Shown here one piece after another: positions 1 through 13,000 of a stretch of DNA of 64,000 nt. Within the stretch, counting starts at the first letter, position 1, and every line of letters begins with the position of its first letter. The notes under the pieces are model-generated. The model did no database searches and was not told the origin of the DNA. It worked only from the letters and a program-made list of their open reading frames with translations. This DNA is from Cladorhizidae sp. MBARI D1340-BT2 (lineage: Eukaryota > Porifera > Demospongiae > Poecilosclerida > Cladorhizidae): NCBI GenBank assembly GCA_028752905.1, contig JAQNBH010000011.1:992001-1056000 (forward strand), in the 5' to 3' direction. A program made the position numbers and the translations under genes.

Positions 1-1079
1 GGAGCCCAAGTCATCCTCAATCGTAACTGCTATGATGTGGCACTCACTTTCAGCATGCTTCACTAAGCTCTGGCTTGTTAGAGTCGCACAAGGTAAGTTG
101 ATCCAGGTTGCTCGGCCGATGGTAATCTTCTTAGGCCTGCGATTATATTTTCGGCAGAGCGAACACACCTTACCTTGTCTACACCTTACCTTGTCCACAC
201 CTTACCTTGTCCACCCTCCAACTCCAACATCCATGGAGAGTCCAGCTGATCAGCCCGCCTTCCTGCGCTTGTTCAAGCTGCTAGGAACACTTGTCTAGAC
301 GTCCATGCTTTGGCTTGTCTGGCTCGCAGGACTCGTCTGGACATTGTCTGGCTCACGAGACTCGTCTGGACATTGTTTGGCTCATGAGACTTGTCTGGAC
401 GTCCATGCTTTGGCTTGTCTGGCTCGTGAGACGAGAGCTACTATAGAGTTGTATGTAGAACTGCTGCAAAGTTTTCACCAACCACACCCACAAAAAATTG
501 TATCTCATCATCAAGATTTACAAAAATGAATAATAATAAAAACTCTTAAATGTAGCAGCTGCTACGCCTTTTATTTGTGTGGGCTAGCACCACAGCACAG
601 CACCACAGCACAGCACTACAGCACAGCACCATGCTTACGCCTGGGGAGAACTCTGGGTGTAGTGAGGGCTAGGACCACAGCACAGCACCATGCTTACGCC
701 TGGGGAGAACTCTGGGTGTAGTGAGGGCTAGGACCACAGCACAGCACCACAGCACAGCCTGGGGAGAACTCTGGGTGTAGTGAGGGCTAGGACCACAGCA
801 CAGCACCACAGCACCACAGCACAGCCTGGGGAGAACTCTGGGTGTAGTGAGGGCTAGGACCACAGCACAGCACCACAGCACAGCACCATGCTTATGCCTG
901 GGGAGAACTCTGGGTGTACATGTACATATGATGGTGAGGTGTGCATGTGATGATGTGTGTGTGGTGTGTGTGTGCATGTGACTGTGTGTTGATGTGACGA
1001 TGTGTGGTGTGTGTGTGTGTGCATGTAATGGTGTGTGTGTGTGATGAAGAGAAGGGCTGTTGTCCGTGTCATATTGCAG
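1..1079. repeat. Upstream intronic or flanking sequence with short tandem repeats
   Basis: No convincing exon was found here. Positions 285-440 carry a degenerate duplication built on 'cttgtctggctcg'. Positions 580-915 carry about five copies of a roughly 60-bp unit rich in 'accacagcacagc'. Positions 940-1045 are a GT-rich simple repeat. A strong donor (CACAAG then GTAAGT) lies at 92/93 and an open frame reaches it from the window edge. I cannot match that peptide to UBE3C, so I do not call it an exon. The missing N-terminal IQ-motif part of UBE3C should lie upstream of this window. Confidence 0.6.
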
Positions 1080-4000
1080 TACATCCAGTTGCGCTGCAAG
1101 TTCGACCAGCTGTGCTTGTTGCGAGCTGATGTCAATGACGTGTTGTTCTTGTCTCGAATCTTCTCAGTCTTCTATAACAAAGATAAGGACCAAGGGAGAT
1201 TGGTAAGGTTGACTCACCTATCTGATCTCCACCCTCATCTCTTTCCTTCCTTCCTTCCTTCCTTCCTTCCTTCCTTCCTTCCTTCCTTCCTTCCTTCCTT
1301 CCTTCCTTCCTTCCTTCCTTCCTTCCTTCCTTCCTTCCTTCCTTCCTTCCTTCCTTCCTTCCTTCCTTCCTTCCTTCCTTCCTTCCTTCCTTCCTTCCTT
1401 CCTTCCTTCCTTCCTTCCTTCCTTCCTTCCTTCCTTCCTTCCTTCCTTCCTTCCTTCCTTCCTTCCTTCCTTCCTTCCTTCCTTCCTTCCTTCCTTCCTT
1501 CCTTCCTTCCTTCCTTCCTTCCTTCCTTCCTTCCTTCCTTCCTTCCTTCCTTCTTCCCTTCCTCCTTCCCTCCTTCCTTCCTTCCTTCCTTGCTTCCTTC
1601 CTTCCTTCCTTCCTTCCTTCCTTCCTTCCTTCCTTCCTTCCCTACCTCCTTCCCTCCTTCCTTCCTTCCTTGCTTGCTTGCTTCCTTCCTTCCTTCCCTC
1701 CTTCCTTCCCTCCCTCCTTCCTTCCCTCCCTCCTTCCTTCCTTCCCTCCTTCCTTCCTTCCTTCCTTGCTTACTTCCTTCCTTCCCTCCCTCCCTCCCTC
1801 CTTCCTTCCTTCCCTCCCTCCCTCCTTCCTTCCTTCCTTCCCTCCTTCCTTCCCTCCCTCCTTCCTTCCTTCCCTCCTTCCTTCCTTCCTTCCTTCCGTT
1901 CCTTCCCTCCTTCCCTCCCTCCCTCCCTCCCTCCCTCCCTCCCTCCCTCCCTCCCTCCCTCCCTCCCTCCCTCCCTCCCTCCCTCCCTCCCTCCCTCCCT
2001 CCCTCCCTCCCTCCCTCCCTCCCTCCCTCCCTCCTTCCTTCCTTCCTTGGCCTTGTATCTAAGGTAACAGTCATGATCTGGTTGCCTGGTCCCTCCCCTC
2101 CTCCCACTTCCAACACTTCAGAGTGATTGGATGCTTATTAAATAATGCTACTAGATAATGCACACCGATTTCTTCTACCAGTTACCAAGTTATGTAAATG
2201 CTATTAATCTCAATGTGGACACACCTTATTCACAAAAGGTGTGTAGCTATCAAAGATACGATCAAACTTTTCTACTCCTCACCCCCTCACTCCCTCTTCC
2301 TCCCCTCACACTCCCTCCCTCACTCACACTCCCCTCACACTCCCTCACTCCCTCTTTCTCCCCTCACACTCCCTCCCTCACTCACACTCCCCTCACACTC
2401 CCTCACTCACTCTTCCTCCCCTCACACTCCCTCCCTCACTCACACTCCCCTCACACTCCCTCCCTCACTCACACTCCCTCCCTCACTCTTCCTCCCCTCA
2501 CACTCCCTCCCTCACTCACACTCCCCTCACACTCCCTCCCTCACTCTTCCTCCCCTCACACTCCCTCACTCACTCTTCCTCCCCTCACACTCCCTCCCTC
2601 GCTCTTCCTCCCATCACACTCCCCCTCTTCCTCCCCTCACTCCCTCACACTCCCCTCAGTCTCCCTCCCTCACTCTTCCTCCCCTCACACTTCCTCCCCT
2701 CACACTCCCTCCCTCACTCTTCCTCCCCTCACACTCCCTCCCTCACTCTTCCTCCCCTCACACTCCCTTCCTCCCTCACACTCCCCTCAGTCTCCCTCCC
2801 TCACTCTTCCTCCCCTCACACTTCCTCCCCTCACACTCCCTCCCTCACTCTTCCTCCCCTCACACTTCCTCCCCTCACACTCCCTCCCTCTTCCTCCCCT
2901 CACACTCCCTCCCTCTTCCTCCCCTCCTTTCACACTATGCATGGCATGCATATATCACACATGTAGGTAGTGTAACTCCACCCACCCACACACACACACA
3001 CACAGGTGGAGCTCTGTAAGAAGTGGATACAGTGTCGCACCAAACTCCTCCCTCTCATCCCCTCCTCTGCCTCCTGGATCCATCACTTGTCCCACCTCCT
3101 CACCAAGTCCACTCACTCTCTCAACTCACCACACCTCAACCCAAGCCTCCTCCTAAGAGTCATCGAAATCTTCCTCTCTCCCTTGTCCTACTCCTCCCCC
3201 TCTGCCCTCCTCCTCACTAGACGTCTAGACGCTTACTTGGCAGACCACAGGTTCTTCCAGTGTCTCCTTGACTTCATTAAGGTCAAAGTTCCTCCCCCAG
3301 AGTGCATGAGTGAGGCTATGCACACCCCATTAGCCGACAGTCTCCTCTTCTACATGACACGCCCCCTCATGAATGATGCAGTGGATCTTGTTGTGTACGA
3401 GAAGCTGGCCAATGAGGTCCTCACGCAGTCTCTATGTCCGCACGTAAGCTTCCTAGTCTTGCCACACCTACTCACTATGGACCTTGACCTAGGGAGACTT
3501 ATACGGGCCATCCATGTGGGCGTGGTTGGAGGGGGTGTGGTTTTGAATACGGAGCTCTTGTGCTCTACGTTACAGCTCGTTCACCCGAGATTGGAGGCGG
3601 CTCAGTTGGACAATTTCTTGCTGGTGGAACTACTGCTTGACCGGAGTCATGTGACATCTGTGGGCGTGTCCCAGGAGAAGGAAGCGGAGGAGGACGACGA
3701 AGTTGATTTGATGCGGGACGGCACCGATATGGAAGTTCTTACCTCACCTGAGGGCATGTTCCGCCATTGCCTAGCAACCATTGGAGGAGGCCAAGTAGCC
3801 AATACTCTTCACTCCAGAAAGTGGGTGTGGCACAATTGATGTGTGTAATAGTATAGCTATGAGCCTAAAGGGGAGGTCTTGCTGGCACACTATTGATGTG
3901 TGTAATAGTATAGCTATGAGCCTAAAGGGGTGACCTTGCTGGCACACTATTGATGTGTGTAATAGTATAGCTATGAGTCTAAAGGGGAGACCTTGCAGGC

Positions 4001-7000
4001 ACACTATTGATGTGTGTAATAGTATAGCTATGAGTCTAAAGGGGTGGCATTGCTGGTACACTATTGATGTGTGTAATAGTATAGCTATGAGTCTAAAGGG
4101 GAGGCCTTGCGGGCACACTATTGATGTGTGTAATAGTATAGCTATGAGTCTAAAGGGGAGGCCTTGCAGGCACACTATTGATGTGTGTAATAGTATAGCT
4201 ATGAGTCTAAAGGGGAGACCTTGCTGGCACACTATTGATGTGTGTAATAGTATAGCTATGAGTCTAAAGGGGTGACCTTGCTGGCACACTATTGATGTGT
4301 GTAATAGTATAGCTATGAGTCTAAAGGGGGGGCCTTGCTGGCACACTATTGATGTGTGTAATAGTATAGCTATGAGTCTAAAGGGGAGGCCTTGCTGGCA
4401 CACTATTGATGTGTGTAATAGTATAGCTATGAGTCTAAAGGGGTGACCTTGCTGGCACACTATTGATGTGTGTAATAGTATAGCTATGAGTCTAAAGGGG
4501 AGGCCTTACTGGCACACTATTGATGTGTGTAATAGTATAGCTATGAGCCTAAAGGGGTGACCTTGCAGGCACACTATTGATGTGTGTAATAGTATAGCTA
4601 TGAGTCTAAAGGGGTGACCTTGCTGGCACACTATTGATGTGTGTAATAGTATAGCTATGAGTCTAAAGGGGTGACCTTGCTGGCACACTATTGATGTGTG
4701 TAATAGTATAGCTATGAGTCTAAAGGGGTGACCTTGCTGGCACACTATTGATGTGTGTAATAGTATAGCTATGAGTCTAAAGGGGTGACCTTGCTGGCAC
4801 ACTATTGATGTGTGTAATAGTATAGCTATGAGTCTAAAGGGGTGACCTTGCTGGCACACTATTCATGTGTGTAATAGTATAGCTATGAGTCTAAAGGGGA
4901 GGCCTTACTGGCACACTATTGATGTGTGTAATAGTATAGCTATGAGTCTAAAGGGGAGGCCTTGCTGGCACACTATTGATGTGTGTAATAGTATAGCTAT
5001 GAGTCTAAACGGGAGACCTTGCTGGCACACTATTGATGTGTGTAATAGTATAGCTATGAGTCTAAAGGGGTGACCTTGCTGGCACACTATTGATGTGTGT
5101 AATAGTATAGCTATGAGCCTAAAGGGGATGCCTTGCTGGCACACTATTGATGTGTGTAATAGTATAGCTATGAGCCTAAAGGGGTGACCTTGCTGGCACA
5201 CTATTGATGTGTGTAATAGTATAGCTATGAGTCTAAAGGGGAGGCCTTGCAGGCACACTATTGATGTGTGTAATAGTATAGCTATGAGTCTAAAGGGGAG
5301 GCCTTGCAGGCACACTATTGATGTGTGTAATAGTATAGCTATGAGTCTAAAGGGGTGACCTTGCTGGCACACTATTGATGTGTGTAATAGTATAGCTATG
5401 AGTCTAAAGGGGAGGTCTTGCTGGCACACTATTGATGTGTGTAATAGTATAGCTATGAGTCTAAAGGGGAGACCTTGCTGGCACACTATTGATGTGTGTA
5501 ATAGTATAGATATGAGCCTAAAGGGGAGACCTTGCAGGCACACTATTGATGTGTGTAATAGTATAGCTATGAGCCTAAAGGGGAGGCCTTACTGGCACAC
5601 TATTGATGTGTGTAATAGTATAGCTATGAGTCTAAAGGGGAGACCTTGCAGGCACACTATTGATGTGTGTAATAGTATAGCTATGAGTCTAAAGGGGTGA
5701 CCTTGCTGGCACACTATTGATGTGTGTAATAGTATAGCTATGAGTCTAAAGGGGAGACCTTGCTGGCACACTATTGATGTGTGTAATAGTATAGCTATGA
5801 GTCTAAAGGGGTGACCTTGCTGGCACACTATTGATGTGTGTAATAGTATTGCTATGAGTCTAAAGGGGAGGTCTTGCTGGCACACTATTGATGTGTGTAA
5901 TAGTATAGCTATGAGTCTAAAGGGGAGACCTTGCTGGCACACTATTGATGTGTGTAATAGTATAAGCTATGAGTCTAAAGGGGAGACCTTGCTGGCACAC
6001 TATTGATGTGTGTAATAGTATAGCTATGAGTCTAAAGGGGTGTGGCCTTGCAGGCACACTATTGATGTGTGTAATAGTATAGCTATGAGTCTAAAGGGGT
6101 GACCTTGCTGGCACACTATTGATGTGTGTAATAGTATAGCTATGAGTCTAAAGAGGAGACCTTGCAGGCACACTATTGATGTGTGTAATAGTATTGCTAT
6201 GAGTCTAAAGGGGAGGCCTTGCTGGCTCACTATTGATGTGTGTAATAGTATAGCTATGAGTCTCAAGGGGGGACCTTGCAGGCACACTATTGATGTATGT
6301 AATAGTATAGCTATGAGTCTAAAGGGGAGGCCTTGCAGGCACACTATTGATGTGTGTAATAGTATAGCTATGAGTCTAAAGGGGTGACCTTGCAGGCACA
6401 CTATTGATGTGTGTAATAGTATAGCTATGAGTCTAAAGGGGAGGTCTTGCTGGCACACTATTGATGTGTGTAATAGTATAGCTATGAGTCTAAAGGGGAG
6501 GCCTTGCAGGCACACTATTGATGTGTGTAATAGTATAGCTATGAGTCTAAAGGGGTGACCTTGCAGGCACACTATTGATGTGTGTAATAGTATAGCTATG
6601 AGTCTAAAGGGGGGACCTTGCAGGCACACTATTGATGTGTGTAATAGTATAGCTATGAGTCTAAAGGGGTGACCTTGCTGGCACACTATTGATGTGTGTA
6701 ATAGTATAGCTATGAGTCTAAAGGGGAGACCTTGCAGGCACACTATTGATGTGTGTAATAGTATAGCTATGAGCCTAAAGGGGAGGTCTTGCTGGCACAC
6801 TATTGATGTGTGTAATAGTATAGCTATGAGTCTAAAGGGGAAGCCTTGCTGGCACACTATTGATGTGTGTAATAGTATAGCTATGAGTCTAAATGGGTGA
6901 CCTTGCTGGCACACTATTGATGTGTGTAATAGTATAGCTATGAGTCTAAAGGGGTGACCTTGCAGGCACACTATTGATGTGTGTAATAGTATAGCTATGA

Positions 7001-10000
7001 GTCTAAAGGGGTGACCTTGCAGGCACACTATTGATGTGTGTAATAGTATAGCTATGAGTCTAAAGGGGTGACCTTGCTGGCACACTATTGATGTGTGTAA
7101 TAGTATAGCTATGAGTCTAAAGGGGAAGCCTTGCTGGCACACTATTGATGTGTGTAATAGTATAGCTATGAGTCTAAAGGGGAGGCCTTGCTGGCACACT
7201 ATTGATGTGTGTAATAGTATAGCTATGAGTCTAAAGGGGTGACCTTGCTGGTACACTATTGATGTGTGTAATAGTATAGCTATTAGTCTAAAGGGGTGAC
7301 CTTGCTGGCACACTATTGATGTGTGTAATAGTATAGCTATGAGTCTAAAGGGGTGACCTTGCTGGTACACTATTGATGTGTGTAATAGTATAGCTATGAA
7401 TCTAAAGGGGTGACCTTGCTGGTACACTATTGATGTGTGTAATAGTATAGCTATTAGTCTAAAGGGGTGACCTTGCTGGTACACTATTGATGTGTGTAAT
7501 AGTATAGCTATGAGCCTAAAGGCTGGTACACTATTGATGTGTGTAATAGTATAGCTATGAGTCTAAAGGCTGGCACACTATTGATGTGTGTAATAGTATA
7601 GCTATGAGTCTAAAGGCTGGCACACTATTGATGTGTGTAATAGTATAGCTATGAGTCTAAAGGCTGGCACACTATTGATGTGTGTATTAGTATAGCTATG
7701 AGTCTAAAGGGGTGACCTTGCAGGCACACTATTGATGTGTGTAATAGTATAGCTATGAGTCTAAAGGGGAGACCTTGCTGGCACACTATTGATGTGTGTA
7801 ATAGTATAGCTATGAGTCTAAAGGGGTGACCTTGCTGGCACACTATTGATGTGTGTAATAGTATAGCTATGAGTCTAAAGGGGAGACCTTGCAGGCACAC
7901 TATTGATGTGTGTAATAGTATAGCTATGAGTCTAAAGGGGTGACCTTGCTGGCACACTATTGATGTGTGTAATAGTATAGCTATGAGTCTAAAGGGGAGG
8001 TCTTGCTGGCACACTATTGATGTGTGTAATAGTATAGCTATGAGTCTAAAGGGGGGGCCTTGCAGGCACACTATTGATGTGTGTAATAGTATAGCTATGA
8101 GTCTAAAGGGGTGACCTTGCTGGCACACTATTGATGTGTGTAATAGTATAGCTATGAGTCTAAAGGGGTGACCTTGCTGGAACACTATTGATGTGTGTAA
8201 TAGTATATCTATGAGTCTAAAGGGGGGGCCTTGCAGGCACACTATTGATGTGTGTAATAGTATAGCTATGAGTCTAAAGGGGAGGCCTTGCAGGCACACT
8301 ATTGATGTGTGTAATAGTATAGCTATGAGTCTAAAGGGGAGACCTTGCTGGCACACTATTGATGTGTGTAATAGTATAGCTATGAGTCTAAAGGGGAGAC
8401 CTTGCTGGCACACTATTGATGTGTGTAATAATAGTATAGCTATGAGTCTAAAGGGGAGGCCTTGCAGGCACACTATTGATGTGTGTAATAGTATAGCTAT
8501 GAGTCTAAAGGGGAGACCTTGCTGGCACACTATTGATGTGTGTAATAGTATAGCTATGAGCCTAAAGGGGTGACCTTGCTGGCACACTATTGATGTGTGT
8601 AATAGTATAGCTATGAGTCTAAAGGGGAGGCATTGCTGGCACACTATTGATGTGTGTAATAGTATAGCTATGAGTCTAAAGGGGTGACCTTGCTGGCACA
8701 CTATTGATGTGTGTAATAGTATAGCTATGAGTCTAAAGGGGAGGCCTTGCTGGCACACTATTGATGTGTGTAATAGTATAGCTATGAGTCTAAAGGGGTG
8801 ACCTTGCTGGCACACTATTGATGTGTGTAATAGTATAGCTATGAGTCTAAAGGGGGGACCTTGCAGGCACACTATTGATGTGTGTAATAGTATAGCTATG
8901 AGTCTAAAGGGGGGACCTTGCAGGCACACTATTGATGTGTGTAATAGTATAGCTATGAGTCTAAAGGGGTGACCTTGCTGGCACACTATTGATGTGTGTA
9001 ATAGTATAGCTATGAGTCTAAAGGGGGGACCTTGCTGGTACACTATTGATGTGTGTAATAGTATAGCTATGAGTCTAAAGGGGAGACCTTGCAGGCACAC
9101 TATTGATGTGTGTAATAGTATAGCTATGAGTCTAAAGGGGTGACCTTGCTTGCACACTATTGATGTGTGTAATAGTATAGCTATGAGTCTAAAGGGGTGA
9201 CCTTGCTGGCACACTATTGATGTGTGTAATAGTATAGCTATGAGTCTAAAGGGGTGACCTTGCTTGCACACTATTGATGTGTGTAATAGTATAGCTATGA
9301 GTCTAAAGGGGAGGTCTTGCTGGCACACTATTGATGTGTGTAATAGTATAGCTATGAGTCTAAAGGGGTGACCTTGCTGGCACACTATTGATGTGTGTAA
9401 TAGTATAGCTATGAGTCTAAAGGGGTGACCTTGCTGGCACACTATTGATGTGTGTAATAGTATAGCTATGAGTCTAAAGGGGTGACCTTGCTGGCACACT
9501 ATTGATGTGTGTAATAGTATAGCTATGAGTCTAAAGGGGAGGCCTTGCTGGCACACTATTGATGTGTGTAATAGTATAGCTATGAGTCTAAAGGGGAGGC
9601 CTTGCTGGCACACTATTGATGTGTGTAATAGTATAGCTATGAGTCTAAAGGGGAGGCCTTGCAGGCACACTATTGATGTGTGTAATAGTATAGCTATGAG
9701 TCTAAAGGGGAGGCCTTGCTGGCACACTATTGATGTGTGTAATAGTATAGCTATGAGTCTAAAGGGGTGACCTTGCTGGTACACTATTGATGTGTGTAAT
9801 AGTATAGCTAAGTCTAAAGGGGAGACCTTGCAGGCACACTATTGATGTGTGTAATAGTATAGCTATGAGTCTAAAGGGGAGGCCTTGCTGGCACACTATT
9901 GATGTGTGTAATAGTATAGCTATGAGTCTAAAGGGGTGACCTTGCTGGCACACTATTGATGTGTGTAATAGTATAGCTATGAGTCTAAAGGGGAGGCCTT

Positions 10001-13000
10001 GCAGGCACACTATTGATGTGTGTAATAGTATAGCTATGAGTCTAAAGGGGTGACCTTGCTGGCACACTATTGATGTGTGTAATAGTATAGCTATGAGCCT
10101 AAAGGGGAGGCCTTGCAGGCACACTATTGATGTGTGTAATAGTATAGCTATGAGTCTAAAGGGGAGACCTTGCTGGCACACTATTGATGTGTGTAATAGT
10201 ATAGCTATGAGTCTAAAGGGGAGGCCTTGCTGGCACACTATTGATGTGTGTAATAGTATAGCTATGAGTCTAAAGGGGAGACCTTGCAGGCACACTATTG
10301 ATGTGTGTAATAGTATAGCTATGAGTCTAAAGGGGTGACCTTGCTGGCACACTATTGATGTGTGTAATAGTAGAGCTATGAGTCTAAAGGGGAGGCCTTG
10401 CAGGCACACTATTGATGTGTGTAATAGTATAGCTATGAGTCTAAAGGGGAGGCCTTGCTGGCACACTATTGATGTGTGTAATAGTATAGCTATGAGTCTA
10501 AAGGGGTGACCTTGCAGGCACACTATTGATGTGTGTAATAGTATAGCTATGAGCCTAAAGGGGTGACCTTGCTGGCACACTATTGATGTGTGTAATAGTA
10601 TAGCTATGAGTCTAAAGGGGGGGCCTTGCTGGCACACTATTGATGTGTGTAATAGTATAGCTATGAGTCTAAAGGGGTGTGACCTTGCTGGCACACTATT
10701 GATGTGTGTAATAGTATAGCTATGAGTCTAAAGGGGAGACCTTGCTGGCACACTATTGATGTGTGTAATAGTATAGCTATGAGTCTAAAGGGGAGACCTT
10801 GCTGGCACACTATTGATGTGTGTAATAGTATAGCTATGAGTCTAAAGGGGAGACCTTGCTGGCACACTATTGATGTGTGTAATAGTATAGCTATGAGTCT
10901 AAAGGGGTGGCACACTATTGATGTGTGTAATAGTATAGCTATGAGTCTAAAGGGGAGACCTTGCTGTCACACTATTGATGTGTGTAATAGTATAGCTATG
11001 AGTCTAAAGGGGAGACCTTGCAGGTACACTATTGATGTGTGTAATAGTATAGCTATGAGTCTAAAGGGGAGGCCTTGCAGGCACACTATTGATGTGTGTA
11101 ATAGTATAGCTATGAGTCTAAAGGGGAGACCTTGCTGGCACACTATTGATGTGTGTAATAGTATAGCTATGAGTCTAAAGGGGTGACCTTGCTGGCACAC
11201 TATTGATGTGTGTAATAGTATAGCTATGAGTCTAAAGGGGAGGCCTTGCAGGCACACTATTGATGTGTGTAATAGTATAGCTATGAGTCTAAAGGGGAGG
11301 CCTTGCTGGCACACTATTGATGTGTGTAATAGTATAGCTATGAGTCTAAAGGGGAGGCCTTGCTGGCACACTATTGATGTGTGTAATAGTATAGCTATGA
11401 GTCTAAAGGGGAGACCTTGCTGGCACACTATTGATGTGTGTAATAGTATAGCTATGAGTCTAAAGGGGTGACCTTGCTGGCACACTATTGATGTGTGTAA
11501 TAGTATAGCTATGAGTCTAAAGGCGTGGTACACTATTGATGTGTGTAATAGTATAGCTATGAGTCTAAAGGGGTGACCTTGCTGGCACACTATTGATGTG
11601 TGTAATAGTATAGCTATGAGTCTAAAGGGGAGACCTTGCTGGAACACTATTGATGTGTGTAATAGTATAGCTATGAGTCTAAAGGGGTGACCTTGCTGGC
11701 ACACTATTGATGTGTGTAATAGTATAGCTATGAGTCTAAAGGGGAGACCTTGCTGGAACACTATTGATGTGTGTAATAGTATAGCTATGAGTCTAAAGGG
11801 GTGACCTTGCTGGCACACTATTGATGTGTGTAATAGTATAGCTATGAGTCTAAAGGGGAGACCTTGCTGGCACACTATTGATGTGTGTAATAGTATAGCT
11901 ATGAGTCTAAAGGGGAGACCTTGCTGGAACACTATTGATGTGTGTAATAGTATAGCTATGAGTCTAAAGGGGAGACCTTGCTGGCACACTATTGATGTGT
12001 GTAATAGTATAGCTATGAGTCTAAAGGGGAGGCCTTGCAGGCACACGACTGGAGCGGATATTTCCAAGTGGGTTTAATATTCGTGTTTTTCATGGCCAAT
12101 CTGCGAATATTAATGGAGGGTCTGAAGAACAACAGAGCAATTCTTGCAATCCACAAATGTACCCCCAGCTACATGTATATATTAGCTGTGTTTTTATAAC
12201 TACAGGGTCACCTCATAATTATGGGGACAGTTATAATTACTACAGCATTGAACTGCATTTGTAATGTGAAGCTGCAAAAACATGCCACTTCCTCTTATCT
12301 GCCCGCTAACTCCCAGGCCCATCCCGCTTCCTGTGCTGGAGGCAGTTTGTTCCTTGTGCTACCAGCTGATCCGACATCATGGGAAATCAGGTCACCGCAA
12401 GTTACAGCTCTTCCAGCGGCTGGCCTTTAACCCCTCGCTCCTACTCAGCAAGCTGTGGATGCATCTTTGCAACATGTCTATCCGGAGGAACTTTGGGTGA
12501 GTACCAGTTGGAGGATGAACTCCTAGTATTAGCTAAGCGTGTCTCAGTGAGGCCCAGTGTGGCCTAGTGTGGGCCCAGTGTGGCCTAGTGTGGGCCCAGT
12601 GTGGCCTAGTGTGGGCCCAGTGTGGCCTAGTGTGGGCCCAGTGTAGGCCTAGTGTGATCCCAGTGTAGACCTAGTGTGGGCCCAGTGTAGGCCTAGTGTG
12701 AGCCCAGTGTAGACCTAGTGTGGGCCCAGTGTAGGCCTAGTGTGGGCCCAGTGTGGGCCTAGTGTAGGCCTAGCGTGGGCCCAGTGTAGGCCTAGTGTGG
12801 GCCCAGTGTAGGCCTAGTGTGGGCCCAGTGTGCGCCTAGTGTGGGCCCAGTGTAGGCCTAGTGTGAGCCCAGTGTAGGCCTAGTGTGAGCCCAGTGTAGA
12901 CCTAGTGTGGGCCCAGTGTAGGCCTAGTGTGGGCCCAGTGTAGGACTAGTGTGGGCCCAGTGTAGGCCTAGCGTGGGCCCAGTGTAGGCCTAGCGTGGGC

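Noticed and set aside
2..92. Exon at the window edge with a strong donor
   Set aside because: Neither of the two usable readings resembles the expected UBE3C N terminus; kept only as a note.
1035..2126. 363-residue frame with poly-FLPS
   Set aside because: Only its first part (1080-1202) is a UBE3C exon; the rest reads through the donor into a TTCC microsatellite.
3006..3839. UBE3C truncated by the TGA at 3837
   Set aside because: A donor at 3821 (AGAAA|GTGGGT, phase 2) joins in frame to exon 12317 and restores the family sequence.
7649..9784. 711-residue minus-strand open frame, and similar frames across 3.8-12 kb
   Set aside because: The 57-bp period is a multiple of three with no stop in one phase. 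The 19-residue repeats follow the DNA period and lie within a UBE3C intron.
3832..12046. CRISPR-like repeat array
   Set aside because: Units are directly joined with no unique spacers; the variable part has only a few states, and the context is an animal intron.
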